Assembly: GCF_900095745.1 (NCBI RefSeq)
Contig: NZ_FMIR01000017.1
Location: 124,001 to 188,000, forward strand
Source of the DNA: Microbacterium oxydans
GTDB lineage: Bacteria > Actinomycetota > Actinomycetes > Actinomycetales > Microbacteriaceae
Direction: 5' to 3'
DNA: 64,000 nt
The position numbers were made by a program, and so were the translations under genes. This document shows, in pieces, positions 1 to 9,819 of this stretch. The notes below the pieces were generated by a model, which did not search any database, was not told the DNA's origin, and saw only the letters and a program-made list of their open reading frames with translations. Positions within the stretch are counted from its first letter, which is position 1. Each line of letters starts with the position of its first letter.

Positions 1-28
1 GCGCCGTTGACGCCCGTGCCGCGCTGAC

Positions 29-523
29 TCACTCGACGGCGCGGACGGTCGCCTCGTGGCGCACCGGGAAGTTCATCGAGTTCGCGATGAAGCACCATTC
101 GTTCGCCTGCGCGTGGGCACGCTCGGCCGCCTCGATCATCGATGCGTCCGCGACGACGACCTCGGGCCGCAGCATCACCTCGACGAACGCCCCACCGCCC
201 TTGCCGTCTTCGCGCATCATCCCGCTCGCGTCGTCGCGGTAGGAGACGACGACCACGCCGGCCGTCACGCACGCGTGCAGGTACGAGAGCAGGTGGCACT
301 CCGAAAGTGAGGCGAGCAGGAGATCTTCCGGATTCCATCGCGAGGGATCGCCGCGGAACGGCTTGTCCGCCGATGCGAGCAGCTCCGGCTTGCCGTCGAC
401 TTCGATGGTGACTTCGCGGCGGTAGTCCCGGTAGCCCGAGGTCCCGGTGCCGGTGTTTCCGGTCCAGACCGAGGTGAGCGCGTAGTGATGTTCGCCGAGG
501 GCGCGGGGGGTCGACTCTGCCAT
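29..523 (-). CDS. OsmC-family peroxiredoxin-like protein
   Basis: This 164-residue cytoplasmic protein belongs to the OsmC/Ohr family, whose members reduce organic hydroperoxides with a pair of cysteines. Both expected cysteines are visible: Cys76 in SECHLL at the head of the central helix, and Cys144 in NEWCFIANS near the C-terminus. Length and layout are normal for the OsmC subgroup. The ATG at 523 has no clear ribosome site; a CAGACT hexamer ends six bases upstream, so the mRNA may be leaderless. It is divergent from the asparaginase gene with 67 bp between them. The OhrR-like regulator at 58.2 kb is too far away to be linked by position. Substrate is unknown. Confidence 0.9.
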   Translation of the reverse strand: MAESTPRALGEHHYALTSVWTGNTGTGTSGYRDYRREVTIEVDGKPELLASADKPFRGDPSRWNPEDLLLASLSECHLLSYLHACVTAGVVVVSYRDDASGMMREDGKGGGAFVEVMLRPEVVVADASMIEAAERAHAQANEWCFIANSMNFPVRHEATVRAVE

Positions 524-578
524 GTCTTCAGTCTGCCAGGGGCCACCGACCCGAGGTGAGCGATGGCGTGCCCGGCGC

Positions 579-590
579 TAGAGTTGACGG
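579..590 (+). promoter_or_regulatory. Leaderless -10 element for the asparaginase gene
   Basis: TAGAGT at 579-584 is followed by six bases and then the GTG start at 591. This TANNNT plus 6-7 bases plus start-codon layout recurs at many genes in the window and fits transcription starting at the start codon. No convincing -35 box is seen. Confidence 0.5.
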
Positions 591-1586
591 GTGCTGGAGA
601 CTCTCACCGTTCAGGATTCCGTGGAACTCGCCGTCGTCGAACGGAGTGGATTCGTCGAATCGCGTCACGCCGGCGCAGCGATCGTGCTCTCGTCCGATGG
701 TGACATCGTCGCCCGCCACGGCAACCCCGACGCGTTGATCCTGCCCCGCTCGAGCCTCAAGCCCCTGCAGGCGGTGGCCTGCATCACGGCTGGTGCGGTG
801 CTCGAGGGCGAACAGCTCGCGATCTCCACGGCGAGCCATGTCGGTACGGACCGGCACGCCTCCGTCGTTCGCGACATCCTCACCGAAGGGGGGCTGACCG
901 AGGACGACCTGGCGTGCCCGGCGTCCTGGCCGACTGATTCGGCGACGCGCGATGACCTCGTCCGCGAGCACGGTGAGCCGACGCGCGTGCGGATGAACTG
1001 CTCCGGAAAGCATGCTGCGATGCTGCGTGCGTGCGTGGCGACGGGTTGGCCGACCGCCGGCTACCTCGACCCGTCACATCCGCTGCAGGTGCACATTCGC
1101 GATGTCGTCGAGCGTCTCACGGGCGAGAAGGTCGCCCACACGGCGATCGACGGGTGCGGAGCCCCTGTCCACGCGATGACCCTCACCGCCCTCGCGCGAG
1201 GCATCCACCGCATCGGCACCGCCTCCGACCGCTCGCCCTTCGCCCTTCATCGCGTCGCCGGTTCGCTGGTGCGAGCGGTACGGGAGAGTCCCTGGACGAT
1301 CGAAGGGCCCGGCCGCCCCGACACGATCGCGATCGAGAAGCTCGGAGTCTTCACCAAACACGGAGCCGAGGGCGTCATGGTGATGGTCGCCCCGAACGGC
1401 ACGACCGTCGCGCTGAAGATGCTGGACGGCGCGACGCGCGCTTCGACGATCGTGGCAGCGACGCTCCTCGAGCGCGCAGGGGGCCTGAGCAGCGCCGAGG
1501 TCGCCATGCTGGCGGAGGCGCTTCCCCTCACCGTTTCGGGCGGCGGCTCGATCGTCGGTGCGATCCGTCCCGGCGCGGGTATTTAA
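591..1586 (+). CDS. L-asparaginase (asparaginase II / rhizobial type)
   Basis: A 331-residue cytoplasmic asparaginase of the PF06089 family, which hydrolyses L-asparagine to aspartate and ammonia. It is unrelated to the classical EcAII fold. The hallmarks of the characterised Rhizobium etli enzymes are present: the SxxK element in SSLKPLQ (Ser54, Lys57), and zinc-binding residues in NCSGKH (Cys137, Lys140) and DGCGAP (Cys189). The start is GTG at 591, chosen because it sits six bases after a TAGAGT -10 element and the protein aligns from its first residues. Convergent with the ATPase gene that ends at 1626. Role in nitrogen scavenging is inferred from family. Confidence 0.93.
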   Translation: MLETLTVQDSVELAVVERSGFVESRHAGAAIVLSSDGDIVARHGNPDALILPRSSLKPLQAVACITAGAVLEGEQLAISTASHVGTDRHASVVRDILTEGGLTEDDLACPASWPTDSATRDDLVREHGEPTRVRMNCSGKHAAMLRACVATGWPTAGYLDPSHPLQVHIRDVVERLTGEKVAHTAIDGCGAPVHAMTLTALARGIHRIGTASDRSPFALHRVAGSLVRAVRESPWTIEGPGRPDTIAIEKLGVFTKHGAEGVMVMVAPNGTTVALKMLDGATRASTIVAATLLERAGGLSSAEVAMLAEALPLTVSGGGSIVGAIRPGAGI

Positions 1587-1609
1587 CACGTCCGTCCGCC
1601 CGAGCCGAG

Positions 1610-1634
1610 CCGCGATACTCACTGCTCATCGCGG
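1610..1634. terminator. Short hairpin between convergent genes
   Basis: CCGCGAT (1610-1616) and ATCGCGG (1628-1634) form a 7-bp stem with an 11-base loop between the asparaginase and the ATPase gene, overlapping the ATPase stop codon. There is no T-run, so it is a weak candidate for a shared terminator. Confidence 0.4.
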
Positions 1635-4409
1635 AGACAGTTCCGGAAGGACGACGCGACGCGGCGCTTCGGCACCGCGCAGGGACCAAGCCCGACCGGC
1701 GTGGGTGCGCGCATACGGCGGGAGTTCCCGCACGCCAGCAAGCTGTCGGAGATCGGACTGCTGCTCGGCACGGATCAGCACTTCCCCCTCCCCTCGGATG
1801 CGCTGCCATAACGGCCAGTTGCGCTGCCACACCTCCGCGTCCCCCACGACGAGGCAGGGACGGTCGCGCTGCGTCGGCTCCGCGCCGGCATCGATCACCT
1901 CGGACTCCGGATGCGCCTGACGCAGCATCGCCGAGATCGAGGCAGCTCCGGCGGTCACGACGGCGGTGATCGCGCACGACGGCGCCCAGTCCGGAGGTGT
2001 GACGGGAGCAGGGGGAACCCCCGCGCCTTCCGGGACCCATGCCAGCTGCACCTCGCGGTCGCCGATGTGGGCACGCCCCGGGGAACGGTCGCGGATGAAG
2101 GACGAGGCCTCTCCCCCGGCCGCGAGATGTTCCACTCTGCTCGGCTGCCGAAGCAGCGCCCGTCGCGGCAGAGCGTCGATCATGCGTCCCAGCGGTCCCG
2201 CCGCTCTGCTCACCGCCAGCACGAAGGTCGTCTCCGCACGGGCACGGAGAAGGTGCTCCCACCGTTGCGCGTATTGCTGACCATACTCGGGTGGCAGTGC
2301 CGAGAGGACCCCGTCGACGTCGTCGCCGAGGACGAGCGACGGCATCCGTTCACTCCCCAACACCCACGCGGTGAGGAGGTCCCAGGCCGCCTCGGGGTCG
2401 TTCGGCACCCACGACGCATCAGGGCGCTGTACGGCCAGCGCACGCAACGCTGTGGAGCGACCTGACCCCGGCGCGCCCAGCAGCACGATTCCGCGATCCT
2501 GCCCGCAGCGCAACAGCTCCAGTGGCTGAGCTTGGCGGGCGGGGTCATCGGCACGCCCGAGCACGATGACATCCGGACCCGGCACGCCAGAATCGACGAG
2601 GTCCGTGAGCGGGATCCGTGCGGGAAGAGCAGCGAGCCACGGACTGCGGGGCGGGTCGGCCGCCGCCCACCCCAGCCCGACGGCTCGCAGATCCGCGGGA
2701 CTCGTCAGCGCGATCCGGATCGCCGACGGCTCGGGATCGGCCGGACGGCGCACGAGAGCGAGGCCCCGCGACTCCGCTCCGCCGGGGAGTTCCGCCGCGG
2801 CGTCCGTCCCGATCATGAGCCTGCTGTCGGCAGCATCTCCGACCCGCAGACTGACGCGGAGCGGACAGTTGGCCGCCAGCGCATCCCTCACGACACCGGC
2901 AGCACGCTGTGTGCCGAGGATGAGGTGCATGCCCAGCGCACGACCCCGTGCGGCGACGTCCGTGAAGACAGCCCCCAGATCGGGATGCTCCGCCAGCAGA
3001 GCCGCGAACTCATCGACGACGATGACCAAGCGCGGCATCCCGACCTCTCGCACGTCTCTGGCGCCGGCGTCGGCGAGAACGCCCTCCCGACGGCGAAGCT
3101 CGGCTGTGAGACTGGAAACGCCTCTCCGAGCACCGTCCTCATCGAGATCCGTGATCACCGCTGCGACCTGGCGCAGCCCGCGCAACGGCTCGAATGCGGT
3201 CCCCCCTTTGAAGTCGGCAAGCACGAATGTCACTCGGTCCGGCCCGTTGGCCGCGGCGATGGCCGTGACCCAACTGACCAGAAGCTCACTCTTGCCGGTG
3301 CCCGTCGTTCCGGTCACGAGGGCGTGAGGACCGTCTTCGACGATGTCGACGATCGTCTGTCCGCGCTCGTTCCGACCGATCGCGGCGGCCAGCCCGCTGC
3401 CGGGCTGCGGCTGCTCCAGGTCGTGCAGAGCCACGGAGTCCGGAAGCACGTCGATCTCGCCTCCCGTCGTCGCATGCTCGCGAGCGATGATCCCCGCTTG
3501 TGCAAGGGAGACGCACTCGACCGCGACGACGGCGGTGCCCTGAGGGGTGCGCAGCCGGGCACACCCTGGCTCGATGATGTCGATCACCGTCGTGATTCCT
3601 TCCGGAACCTCGGCGTCGGCCGACGCCAGCCAGATCAAGGCATCCGCGTCGATCCGGTTCGCTTCGCCCGAGCCGACCCCGACCCGGAAGCCACCCCTGC
3701 GCGCGCGCCGCGCATGCGGCAGCGCGTTCAGCCCGCACTCGCGGAGTTCAGCGCCCACGAGCGACAGCTGCGCCGCGCTGAAGCGGAGACTCAGTTGCAG
3801 CAGGAGCGCGCGCGCCGCAGCGAGGATCACCGGCCGCGCACCGCGCAGACACACTCCTCCGCCCAGCGGCACGACGATCGGGGCGTCGTCGACCACTCCA
3901 CAACGTTCGCGGAACTCGCGACCACGACCGTCTTCGCCACCGCTGCATCGGATTCCGCTCGGCGCACTCCCGGCACCCACCACGAGGGAGGTCGCCCCAT
4001 CCGGCGGCTCCACGCCACGGAGAGGTGGCTGCAGGAGACTCGCCGCGGTATCTGGGTGACGCAGCCACCGCGCCTCACGCTCCTCCTGGTGGCGGAGTGC
4101 GAGCTCGGCCTCGGCCGCCGCCCAGTCCTGCTCGGACTGTGCAGCGCCCCGCCGACGTTCGCGTCGGCGGTTGCGAGCCGCGTCAGCGAGCGATGCCACG
4201 ATCATCAACGGTCCCAGCGCCGCGAAGCACAGTGCGAACACGGATCCGGTGACCAGCCACAGCACCACCCCTGCGGCTATCGGCACGATCGCCGCCATGA
4301 AAGGCAGTGGGGCACGGCGCGAGGGTACGGGCGCCGAAGGGAGCACGAGCGGGAGGGTTTCCATGCGTCCAGTGGATCGCATGCCTCTCGAGGGAACGGC
4401 GCTGTCCAC
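1626..4409 (-). CDS. EccC-like FtsK/SpoIIIE double ATPase
   Basis: A 927-residue membrane-anchored P-loop ATPase resembling the EccC/EssC motor of type VII secretion. Visible order: two membrane segments at about 37-75, a charged linker, a first FtsK/SpoIIIE domain with Walker A GTTGTGKSE (367-375) and Walker B LVIVVDEF (461-468), then a second ATPase-like domain with a degenerate Walker A GAPGSGRST (645-653), where Arg replaces the catalytic Lys. No FHA domain is seen, and no third clear ATPase domain. No WXG100 substrate gene lies nearby. It follows the PP2C phosphatase gene by 12 bp and is probably co-transcribed with it. The start is uncertain: GTG at 4409, ATG at 4382 or ATG at 4364. It could serve secretion or DNA movement; secretion is favoured by the tandem ATPase layout. 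Confidence 0.85.
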   Translation of the reverse strand: MDSAVPSRGMRSTGRMETLPLVLPSAPVPSRRAPLPFMAAIVPIAAGVVLWLVTGSVFALCFAALGPLMIVASLADAARNRRRERRRGAAQSEQDWAAAEAELALRHQEEREARWLRHPDTAASLLQPPLRGVEPPDGATSLVVGAGSAPSGIRCSGGEDGRGREFRERCGVVDDAPIVVPLGGGVCLRGARPVILAAARALLLQLSLRFSAAQLSLVGAELRECGLNALPHARRARRGGFRVGVGSGEANRIDADALIWLASADAEVPEGITTVIDIIEPGCARLRTPQGTAVVAVECVSLAQAGIIAREHATTGGEIDVLPDSVALHDLEQPQPGSGLAAAIGRNERGQTIVDIVEDGPHALVTGTTGTGKSELLVSWVTAIAAANGPDRVTFVLADFKGGTAFEPLRGLRQVAAVITDLDEDGARRGVSSLTAELRRREGVLADAGARDVREVGMPRLVIVVDEFAALLAEHPDLGAVFTDVAARGRALGMHLILGTQRAAGVVRDALAANCPLRVSLRVGDAADSRLMIGTDAAAELPGGAESRGLALVRRPADPEPSAIRIALTSPADLRAVGLGWAAADPPRSPWLAALPARIPLTDLVDSGVPGPDVIVLGRADDPARQAQPLELLRCGQDRGIVLLGAPGSGRSTALRALAVQRPDASWVPNDPEAAWDLLTAWVLGSERMPSLVLGDDVDGVLSALPPEYGQQYAQRWEHLLRARAETTFVLAVSRAAGPLGRMIDALPRRALLRQPSRVEHLAAGGEASSFIRDRSPGRAHIGDREVQLAWVPEGAGVPPAPVTPPDWAPSCAITAVVTAGAASISAMLRQAHPESEVIDAGAEPTQRDRPCLVVGDAEVWQRNWPLWQRIRGEGEVLIRAEQQSDLRQLAGVRELPPYARTHAGRAWSLRGAEAPRRVVLPELSPR

Positions 4410-4421
4410 AGCGCCGAGCGG

Positions 4422-5219
4422 CTACTCCGTCGTGTCTTCGATTGGGGAGGACGAGTCGCCCTCGTCGTCGACCTGCACGATGATGAGCGTCACGTTGTCA
4501 CGCCCGCCGTTCTCCAACGCGGCGGCGAGCATCGCATCCACGCTCTGGCCCGGATCGCGGTGCTCCCGGAGAAAGTGCTGGATCCCGTAATCGGTGAGCT
4601 CCTTGGTGAGCCCGTCGGAGCAGATGACGAACCGGTCGCCGGCGCGTACGTCGATCGTTACGTAGTCCGGGGCCGTGAGTTCACTCGCACCCACCGCCCT
4701 CGTGATCACGTTGCTGTACGGGTGCCCCTCGGCCTCTTCCGGGCTCAGCTTGCCCGCGGTGATCAGCTCCTGCACGACGGAATGATCTGTCGTGACCTGG
4801 ACGAGACGGTCATCGCGAAGAAGGTAGACGCGGGAATCCCCGATGTTCAGAGCCACCCACTGGGCGTGATCGCCAGTGCTCGCGAAGAAGACGCCGGTGA
4901 GAGTGGTACCGGTGCCCTCGTCGGTCGTCTCAGGGTGGTCGGCGATGTCGCCCACCGCCCGTTCGAGCGCCTTCTCGATCGCAGGACCGTTGACATCGCC
5001 CGCGGAGACCACGGCCTGGAGTCGCTCGACGGTGCTGCGGCTCGCGATCTCTCCACCGGCGTGACCGCCCATGCCGTCTGCGACGACGAACAGGGGGAAC
5101 TCGGCGAGGAACGCATCCTGATTCGTCTCCCGACGACGACCGAGATCGGTGACCCCTGCCCAGGACAGCAGCAATGGGCGCTGCGCAACCGTGACGCGAT
5201 GCGTCTTCGTCTCAGCCAC
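4422..5219 (-). CDS. PP2C-family serine/threonine protein phosphatase
   Basis: A 265-residue metal-dependent PPM/PP2C phosphatase that removes phosphate from Ser/Thr proteins, the counterpart of Hanks-type kinases. Metal-binding motifs are intact: RRETNQDAF near residues 28-36, VADGMGGHAGGE near 46-57, and CSDGLTKEL and GGRDNVT further on. No membrane segment is seen, so it should be cytoplasmic. The start is set to GTG at 5219 because GGAGG lies six bases upstream; an upstream ATG at 5270 would add 17 residues that do not look like part of the domain. It lies 12 bp before the EccC-like ATPase, which may be controlled by phosphorylation. No kinase gene is present in the window. Confidence 0.92.
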   Translation of the reverse strand: MAETKTHRVTVAQRPLLLSWAGVTDLGRRRETNQDAFLAEFPLFVVADGMGGHAGGEIASRSTVERLQAVVSAGDVNGPAIEKALERAVGDIADHPETTDEGTGTTLTGVFFASTGDHAQWVALNIGDSRVYLLRDDRLVQVTTDHSVVQELITAGKLSPEEAEGHPYSNVITRAVGASELTAPDYVTIDVRAGDRFVICSDGLTKELTDYGIQHFLREHRDPGQSVDAMLAAALENGGRDNVTLIIVQVDDEGDSSSPIEDTTE

Positions 5220-5300
5220 GTGCTGCCTCCGATGGATCTGCGACGGGTCGGGCGTCCGCAGGATACTCACACATCGTAGTAGAACTCCCCCGCACCGCGA

Positions 5301-6284
5301 TCACACTCGGGCGCCCGGGTCGGCCGGCAGAGGGAACAAGTCGTCGATGATCTTCTCCTCTTCGGCGCTCGGGCGCCAGGAATCGCCCGCCGCCGCGTTC
5401 GCTTCGACCTGCTCCCGTGACGTCGCGCCGGCGATGACACTGGAGACGGCCGGCCGCGAGAGGAGCCAGCCGAAGGAGGCCTCCAGCATCGTGATGCCCC
5501 GCTCGTCGCAGAAGCCGCGGAACGCGTCGATAGCATCCCAGGGCGCGTTCTCCCAGACATGGCGACGTGCCGACATGATGCGGCTCGAGGCCGGTCCCCC
5601 CTCACGCGTGAACTTGCCGGTGAGGAGTCCGTTGTGCAGCGGGAAGTACGGGAAGAAACCCAATTCGTATCTCTCCACGGCCGGCAGCACCTCGCGTTCG
5701 GCCGCGCGCGCGAGCAGGGAATAGTGGTTCTGTGCAGAGATGAATCGGCCGGAAGACCGCGCACGGGTCGTGAACTCCGCCTCGGCGATCTGCCATCCGG
5801 TGAAGTTCGAGTGCCCGTAGTAGCGGATCTTGCCTTCGCGCACGAGCTCATCGAGAGCGTCTGTGGTCTCGGCGATCGGCGTCTCCGGGTCAGGCAGATG
5901 CAGCTGGTACAGGTCGATCCAGTCGGTGCGCAGGCGTCGCAGCGACTCCTCCACCGCCCGCCGGACGTAGCGGCGGGAACCACGTGCCGCGGGGAACTCG
6001 TACCCCATGTCGCGCTCCTGCCCGAACTTCGTGGCGAGCACCACGCGATCTCGGCGACCCTCGAGGGCTTCACCCATCAGCGTCTCACTCGCACCGGCGA
6101 CCGCACCGTACATGTCGGCGGTATCGAAGAAGGTGATGCCGTTCGCGAGTGCCGCATCGATCACCTCGCGCGTTCCGGAGAGGGTCTCGGTCACCGTCCC
6201 CGCGCGACCGAAGTTGTTGCAGCCGAGGCCGGTGGTTGACACGAGCAGACCGGAAGCGCCGACCCGGCGCTGAGACAAGACCAT
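5301..6284 (-). CDS. Aldo/keto reductase
   Basis: A 327-residue NADPH-dependent aldo/keto reductase of the TIM-barrel superfamily, closest in outline to the YghZ/Kv-beta group. The catalytic tetrad is present: Asp54 and Tyr59 in FDTADMYG, Lys86 in ATKFG, and His129 in YQLHLP. The C-terminal cofactor region (SVIAGATSREQVEAN) is typical. Start ATG at 6284 is preferred over GTG at 6293, because TAACGT lies seven bases before the ATG in the leaderless layout common here; GGAGG also lies two bases before it, unusually close for a ribosome site. It precedes the PP2C gene on the same strand. The natural carbonyl substrate cannot be read from the sequence. Confidence 0.9.
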   Translation of the reverse strand: MVLSQRRVGASGLLVSTTGLGCNNFGRAGTVTETLSGTREVIDAALANGITFFDTADMYGAVAGASETLMGEALEGRRDRVVLATKFGQERDMGYEFPAARGSRRYVRRAVEESLRRLRTDWIDLYQLHLPDPETPIAETTDALDELVREGKIRYYGHSNFTGWQIAEAEFTTRARSSGRFISAQNHYSLLARAAEREVLPAVERYELGFFPYFPLHNGLLTGKFTREGGPASSRIMSARRHVWENAPWDAIDAFRGFCDERGITMLEASFGWLLSRPAVSSVIAGATSREQVEANAAAGDSWRPSAEEEKIIDDLFPLPADPGARV

Positions 6285-6297
6285 GTCCTCCACGTTA
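6285..6297 (-). promoter_or_regulatory. Leaderless -10 element for the aldo/keto reductase
   Basis: On the minus strand TAACGT (6297-6292) is followed by seven bases and the ATG at 6284. The intervening GGAGGAC could also act as a very close ribosome site. No clear -35 element. Confidence 0.4.
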
Positions 6298-6334
6298 GCG
6301 GGCGCGTCGGAACAGTGGCCAGCCAGGACAGCAC

Positions 6335-6362
6335 AGAGCCCCCGACCGAAGTCGAGGGCTCT
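6335..6362 (-). terminator. Terminator after the DUF5684 gene
   Basis: Twelve-base arms (6335-6346 and 6351-6362, one G-T wobble) close a CGAA tetraloop just past the stop codon of the DUF5684 gene. GC-rich stem, no T-run, as is common in actinobacteria. Confidence 0.7.
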
Positions 6363-6373
6363 GTGTCAGGTCA

Positions 6374-7144
6374 TCATGCCGGAGGCTGAGTGGGTTCGCT
6401 CGGCGGTGCCGGCGGAGCAGCCGGCGGTGCAGGCGGTGCCGTGGGCGGCGCAGGCGGAGTGGTCGGCGGTGCTGCCGGAGGTGCCGGCGGGGTGGTGGGC
6501 GGAACCGGCGGCACCGGTGCACCCGTGGCGGGAGCCGCGGGTCCAGCGGGCGGAGCGTAGCCGGGCTGAGCCGGCGGTGCGTAGCCCTGAGGTGCCGGAG
6601 GCGCGTACCCCTGCGGTGCGCCGTATCCGGGAGCCGGGGCGGCAGGCTTGGGCTGGACCGGGATGCCCTGCCAGACCGTGTTGTCGCCGAGGAATCCGTT
6701 GTTCGCCCACGGCGCGGGGACGATGTTCGGGTTCCACCGCGACTTGTCGAAAGCGTTGATGCCGAGCCAGATCAGCGCACCGATACCGGGGATCAGGCCG
6801 AAGAGGATCCAGACGGCGTCCTTCTGCAGCTTGAGACCCACGCGCCACGCGACGATCACGATGACGGCGACGTAGGCGATCCAGGCGATGTAGTTCAGGA
6901 CCGGGATGACGTTGATCACGATGGCGCCGAGCATGACCCATGGGGACACGTCACCGAGCTTCGCGAGAATCATGGCGTTGTAGACGGGAACCCACGCCCG
7001 CCACTTGCCCTCGACTCCGGCTTTCTCGAAGATCTTCATCAGGAACAGCGATGAGAGAACGTACCCCGCTATCGCGAAGATGAAGCCGAAGACGATCAGG
7101 ATGCCGAAAACGGCCAACGAGCCTGTGTCGTAATAGTCGTACAT
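6374..7144 (-). CDS. DUF5684 membrane protein with Pro/Ala-rich tail
   Basis: A 256-residue membrane protein. The N-terminal half carries about four hydrophobic segments of a DUF5684-like domain, including WRAWVPVYNAMILAKLG and a GLIPGIGALIWLG stretch. The C-terminal roughly 90 residues are a low-complexity Pro/Ala/Gly tail with repeated PPAPPAAPPTT and PQGYAPPA units, probably unstructured in the cytoplasm or wall. The start is ATG at 7144, with GGAGGGG three bases upstream; upstream in-frame codons lack a site. The function of the family is unknown. The DNA encoding the tail is a run of near-repeats, visible on the plus strand from about 6380 to 6640. Confidence 0.75.
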   Translation of the reverse strand: MYDYYDTGSLAVFGILIVFGFIFAIAGYVLSSLFLMKIFEKAGVEGKWRAWVPVYNAMILAKLGDVSPWVMLGAIVINVIPVLNYIAWIAYVAVIVIVAWRVGLKLQKDAVWILFGLIPGIGALIWLGINAFDKSRWNPNIVPAPWANNGFLGDNTVWQGIPVQPKPAAPAPGYGAPQGYAPPAPQGYAPPAQPGYAPPAGPAAPATGAPVPPVPPTTPPAPPAAPPTTPPAPPTAPPAPPAAPPAPPSEPTQPPA

Positions 7145-7257
7145 GGTCCCCTCCGGATCCAATATGCGGCACTGGTCGCGCCGCGTGATAACCATAGCGG
7201 GGACACCACAGGCGAGCAAAGACCCACGCGGAAGCGGTCATGCACGGACTTGCGTGC

Positions 7258-8004
7258 TCACTCGGCGACGACGAGCTCCAGAACACTCGGTTGCTCCGTG
7301 TCACGCAGTACGACGCCTCGGCTCTCGGCCCAGCGCCGAAGAGAGCGGAGCGAGGCCACGCGTGGCCGGTCTTCGGCCAGGGCGCGCACGAGCAGCCCTT
7401 TTGACTTCTTGTTGAAGTGGTTCAGCGCCCGGCCGTGCTCGGTGACGACCCGGACATAGGCGGAAGGCACGGTGTCGGGCACAGGGCCCAGCGCCACATA
7501 CGCCTCACTGCGCAGATCGAGCACGAACGAGGGCGACGCCTCCGCGATCGCCGCTGACGTGGGTTCCGCCCAGTGCTTCCGCAATGCAGGGAACCGCGGC
7601 AGCGACGTCCCGGCGGCCAATCGATAGGTGGGTACCGGGTCCAGCGCGCCGACCGGTCCGAGAGGTGCACTGTGGATCCAGACGTGCTCCCCCAGCCAGC
7701 GACGCGATGCCGCGGAGAGACCCCGCGCATCCAGAGCGTCGAAGAGGACACCCGTGTAGCGATCGACCGCCGGCAGGGTGGGCGCCGTCCACAGCCGACG
7801 ATTGTGCGCGATCTCCCCCATCTGGCGGTCGCTCAGTTTGAGTACGCGTCGCGAGACCTCTTCGTCAGCGGCGAGGTCGACGAGGGCGTCCAGCACGGCG
7901 GATCGATGCACCCTCAGCGACGGCAGCGAAAGGGACGCGATGTCGAGCGGGACGTCGTGACCGCCCTCGCGCTTCGTCTCCGACGGCGGAAGCAGGATCT
8001 TCAT
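7258..8004 (-). CDS. yaaA: YaaA-family peroxide stress protein
   Basis: A 248-residue YaaA/UPF0246 protein. In E. coli, YaaA lowers free intracellular iron during hydrogen peroxide stress and binds DNA. The family start MKILLPPSETKREGG is exact, and the C-terminal FNKKSKGLLVRAL element, part of the conserved basic groove, is present. Length is usual for the family. GAGG lies upstream of the ATG. It lies just downstream of the ATP synthase operon on the same strand but is separated from it by a strong hairpin, so it is probably transcribed on its own. Confidence 0.92.
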   Translation of the reverse strand: MKILLPPSETKREGGHDVPLDIASLSLPSLRVHRSAVLDALVDLAADEEVSRRVLKLSDRQMGEIAHNRRLWTAPTLPAVDRYTGVLFDALDARGLSAASRRWLGEHVWIHSAPLGPVGALDPVPTYRLAAGTSLPRFPALRKHWAEPTSAAIAEASPSFVLDLRSEAYVALGPVPDTVPSAYVRVVTEHGRALNHFNKKSKGLLVRALAEDRPRVASLRSLRRWAESRGVVLRDTEQPSVLELVVAE

Positions 8005-8022
8005 GGAACCTCGGTGAATGCA

Positions 8023-8068
8023 GACGCGTCCGCCTCGGGACCCGAGTGGGTACCGAGGCGGACGCGTC
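8023..8068 (-). terminator. Terminator of the ATP synthase operon
   Basis: Perfect 16-base arms (8023-8038 and 8053-8068) around a 14-base loop, between the atpC stop at 8081 and the yaaA start at 8004. The stem is very stable and GC-rich with no T-run. It is the strongest hairpin between these two genes. Confidence 0.8.
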
Positions 8069-8080
8069 GAAACGGAACTG

Positions 8081-8341
8081 CTAGGCGATGAGAGCCGCGT
8101 TGCCGGCGACGATCGTCAGGGTGTCGCCCTCCATGGAGAGGAACCCGTCCTGCGCGTTGGCCAGCACCTTCGTGCCATCGGACTGCGTGATGCGGACCTG
8201 GCCCTCAGCGAGGATGGCCAGCACCGGCTCGTGGCCGGTCATGAAGCCGATCTCGCCCTCGACGGTCTTGGCGACCACAAGGCTCGCCTCTCCCGTCCAG
8301 ACCTCCGCATCCGCGGAGACGAGGCTGACGTGGAGCGCCAT
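8081..8341 (-). CDS. atpC: ATP synthase epsilon subunit
   Basis: The 86-residue epsilon subunit of the F1 part of ATP synthase, which sits on the central stalk and can inhibit ATP hydrolysis. Only the N-terminal beta-sandwich domain is present (VSADAEVWTGEA, GEIGFMTGHEPVLA); the C-terminal helical hairpin of longer versions is missing, as in many actinobacteria. The start is ATG at 8341, two bases after the atpD stop; an upstream in-frame codon would run into atpD. Last gene of the operon. Confidence 0.95.
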   Translation of the reverse strand: MALHVSLVSADAEVWTGEASLVVAKTVEGEIGFMTGHEPVLAILAEGQVRITQSDGTKVLANAQDGFLSMEGDTLTIVAGNAALIA

Positions 8342-8343
8342 GG

Positions 8344-9819
<1,476 letters not shown>

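Noticed and set aside
1..28. Possible tail of a plus-strand gene ending in TGA at 25-27
   Set aside because: Only eight codons are visible, too little to support a coding call.
2532..5279. Long open frame on the plus strand (915 codons) opposite the ATPase and PP2C genes
   Set aside because: It is a mirror of GC-rich coding sequence; its translation has no recognisable domain while the minus strand carries clear ATPase and PP2C motifs.
6380..6640. Minisatellite-like repeat
   Set aside because: It codes for the Pro/Ala-rich tail of the DUF5684 protein on the minus strand.
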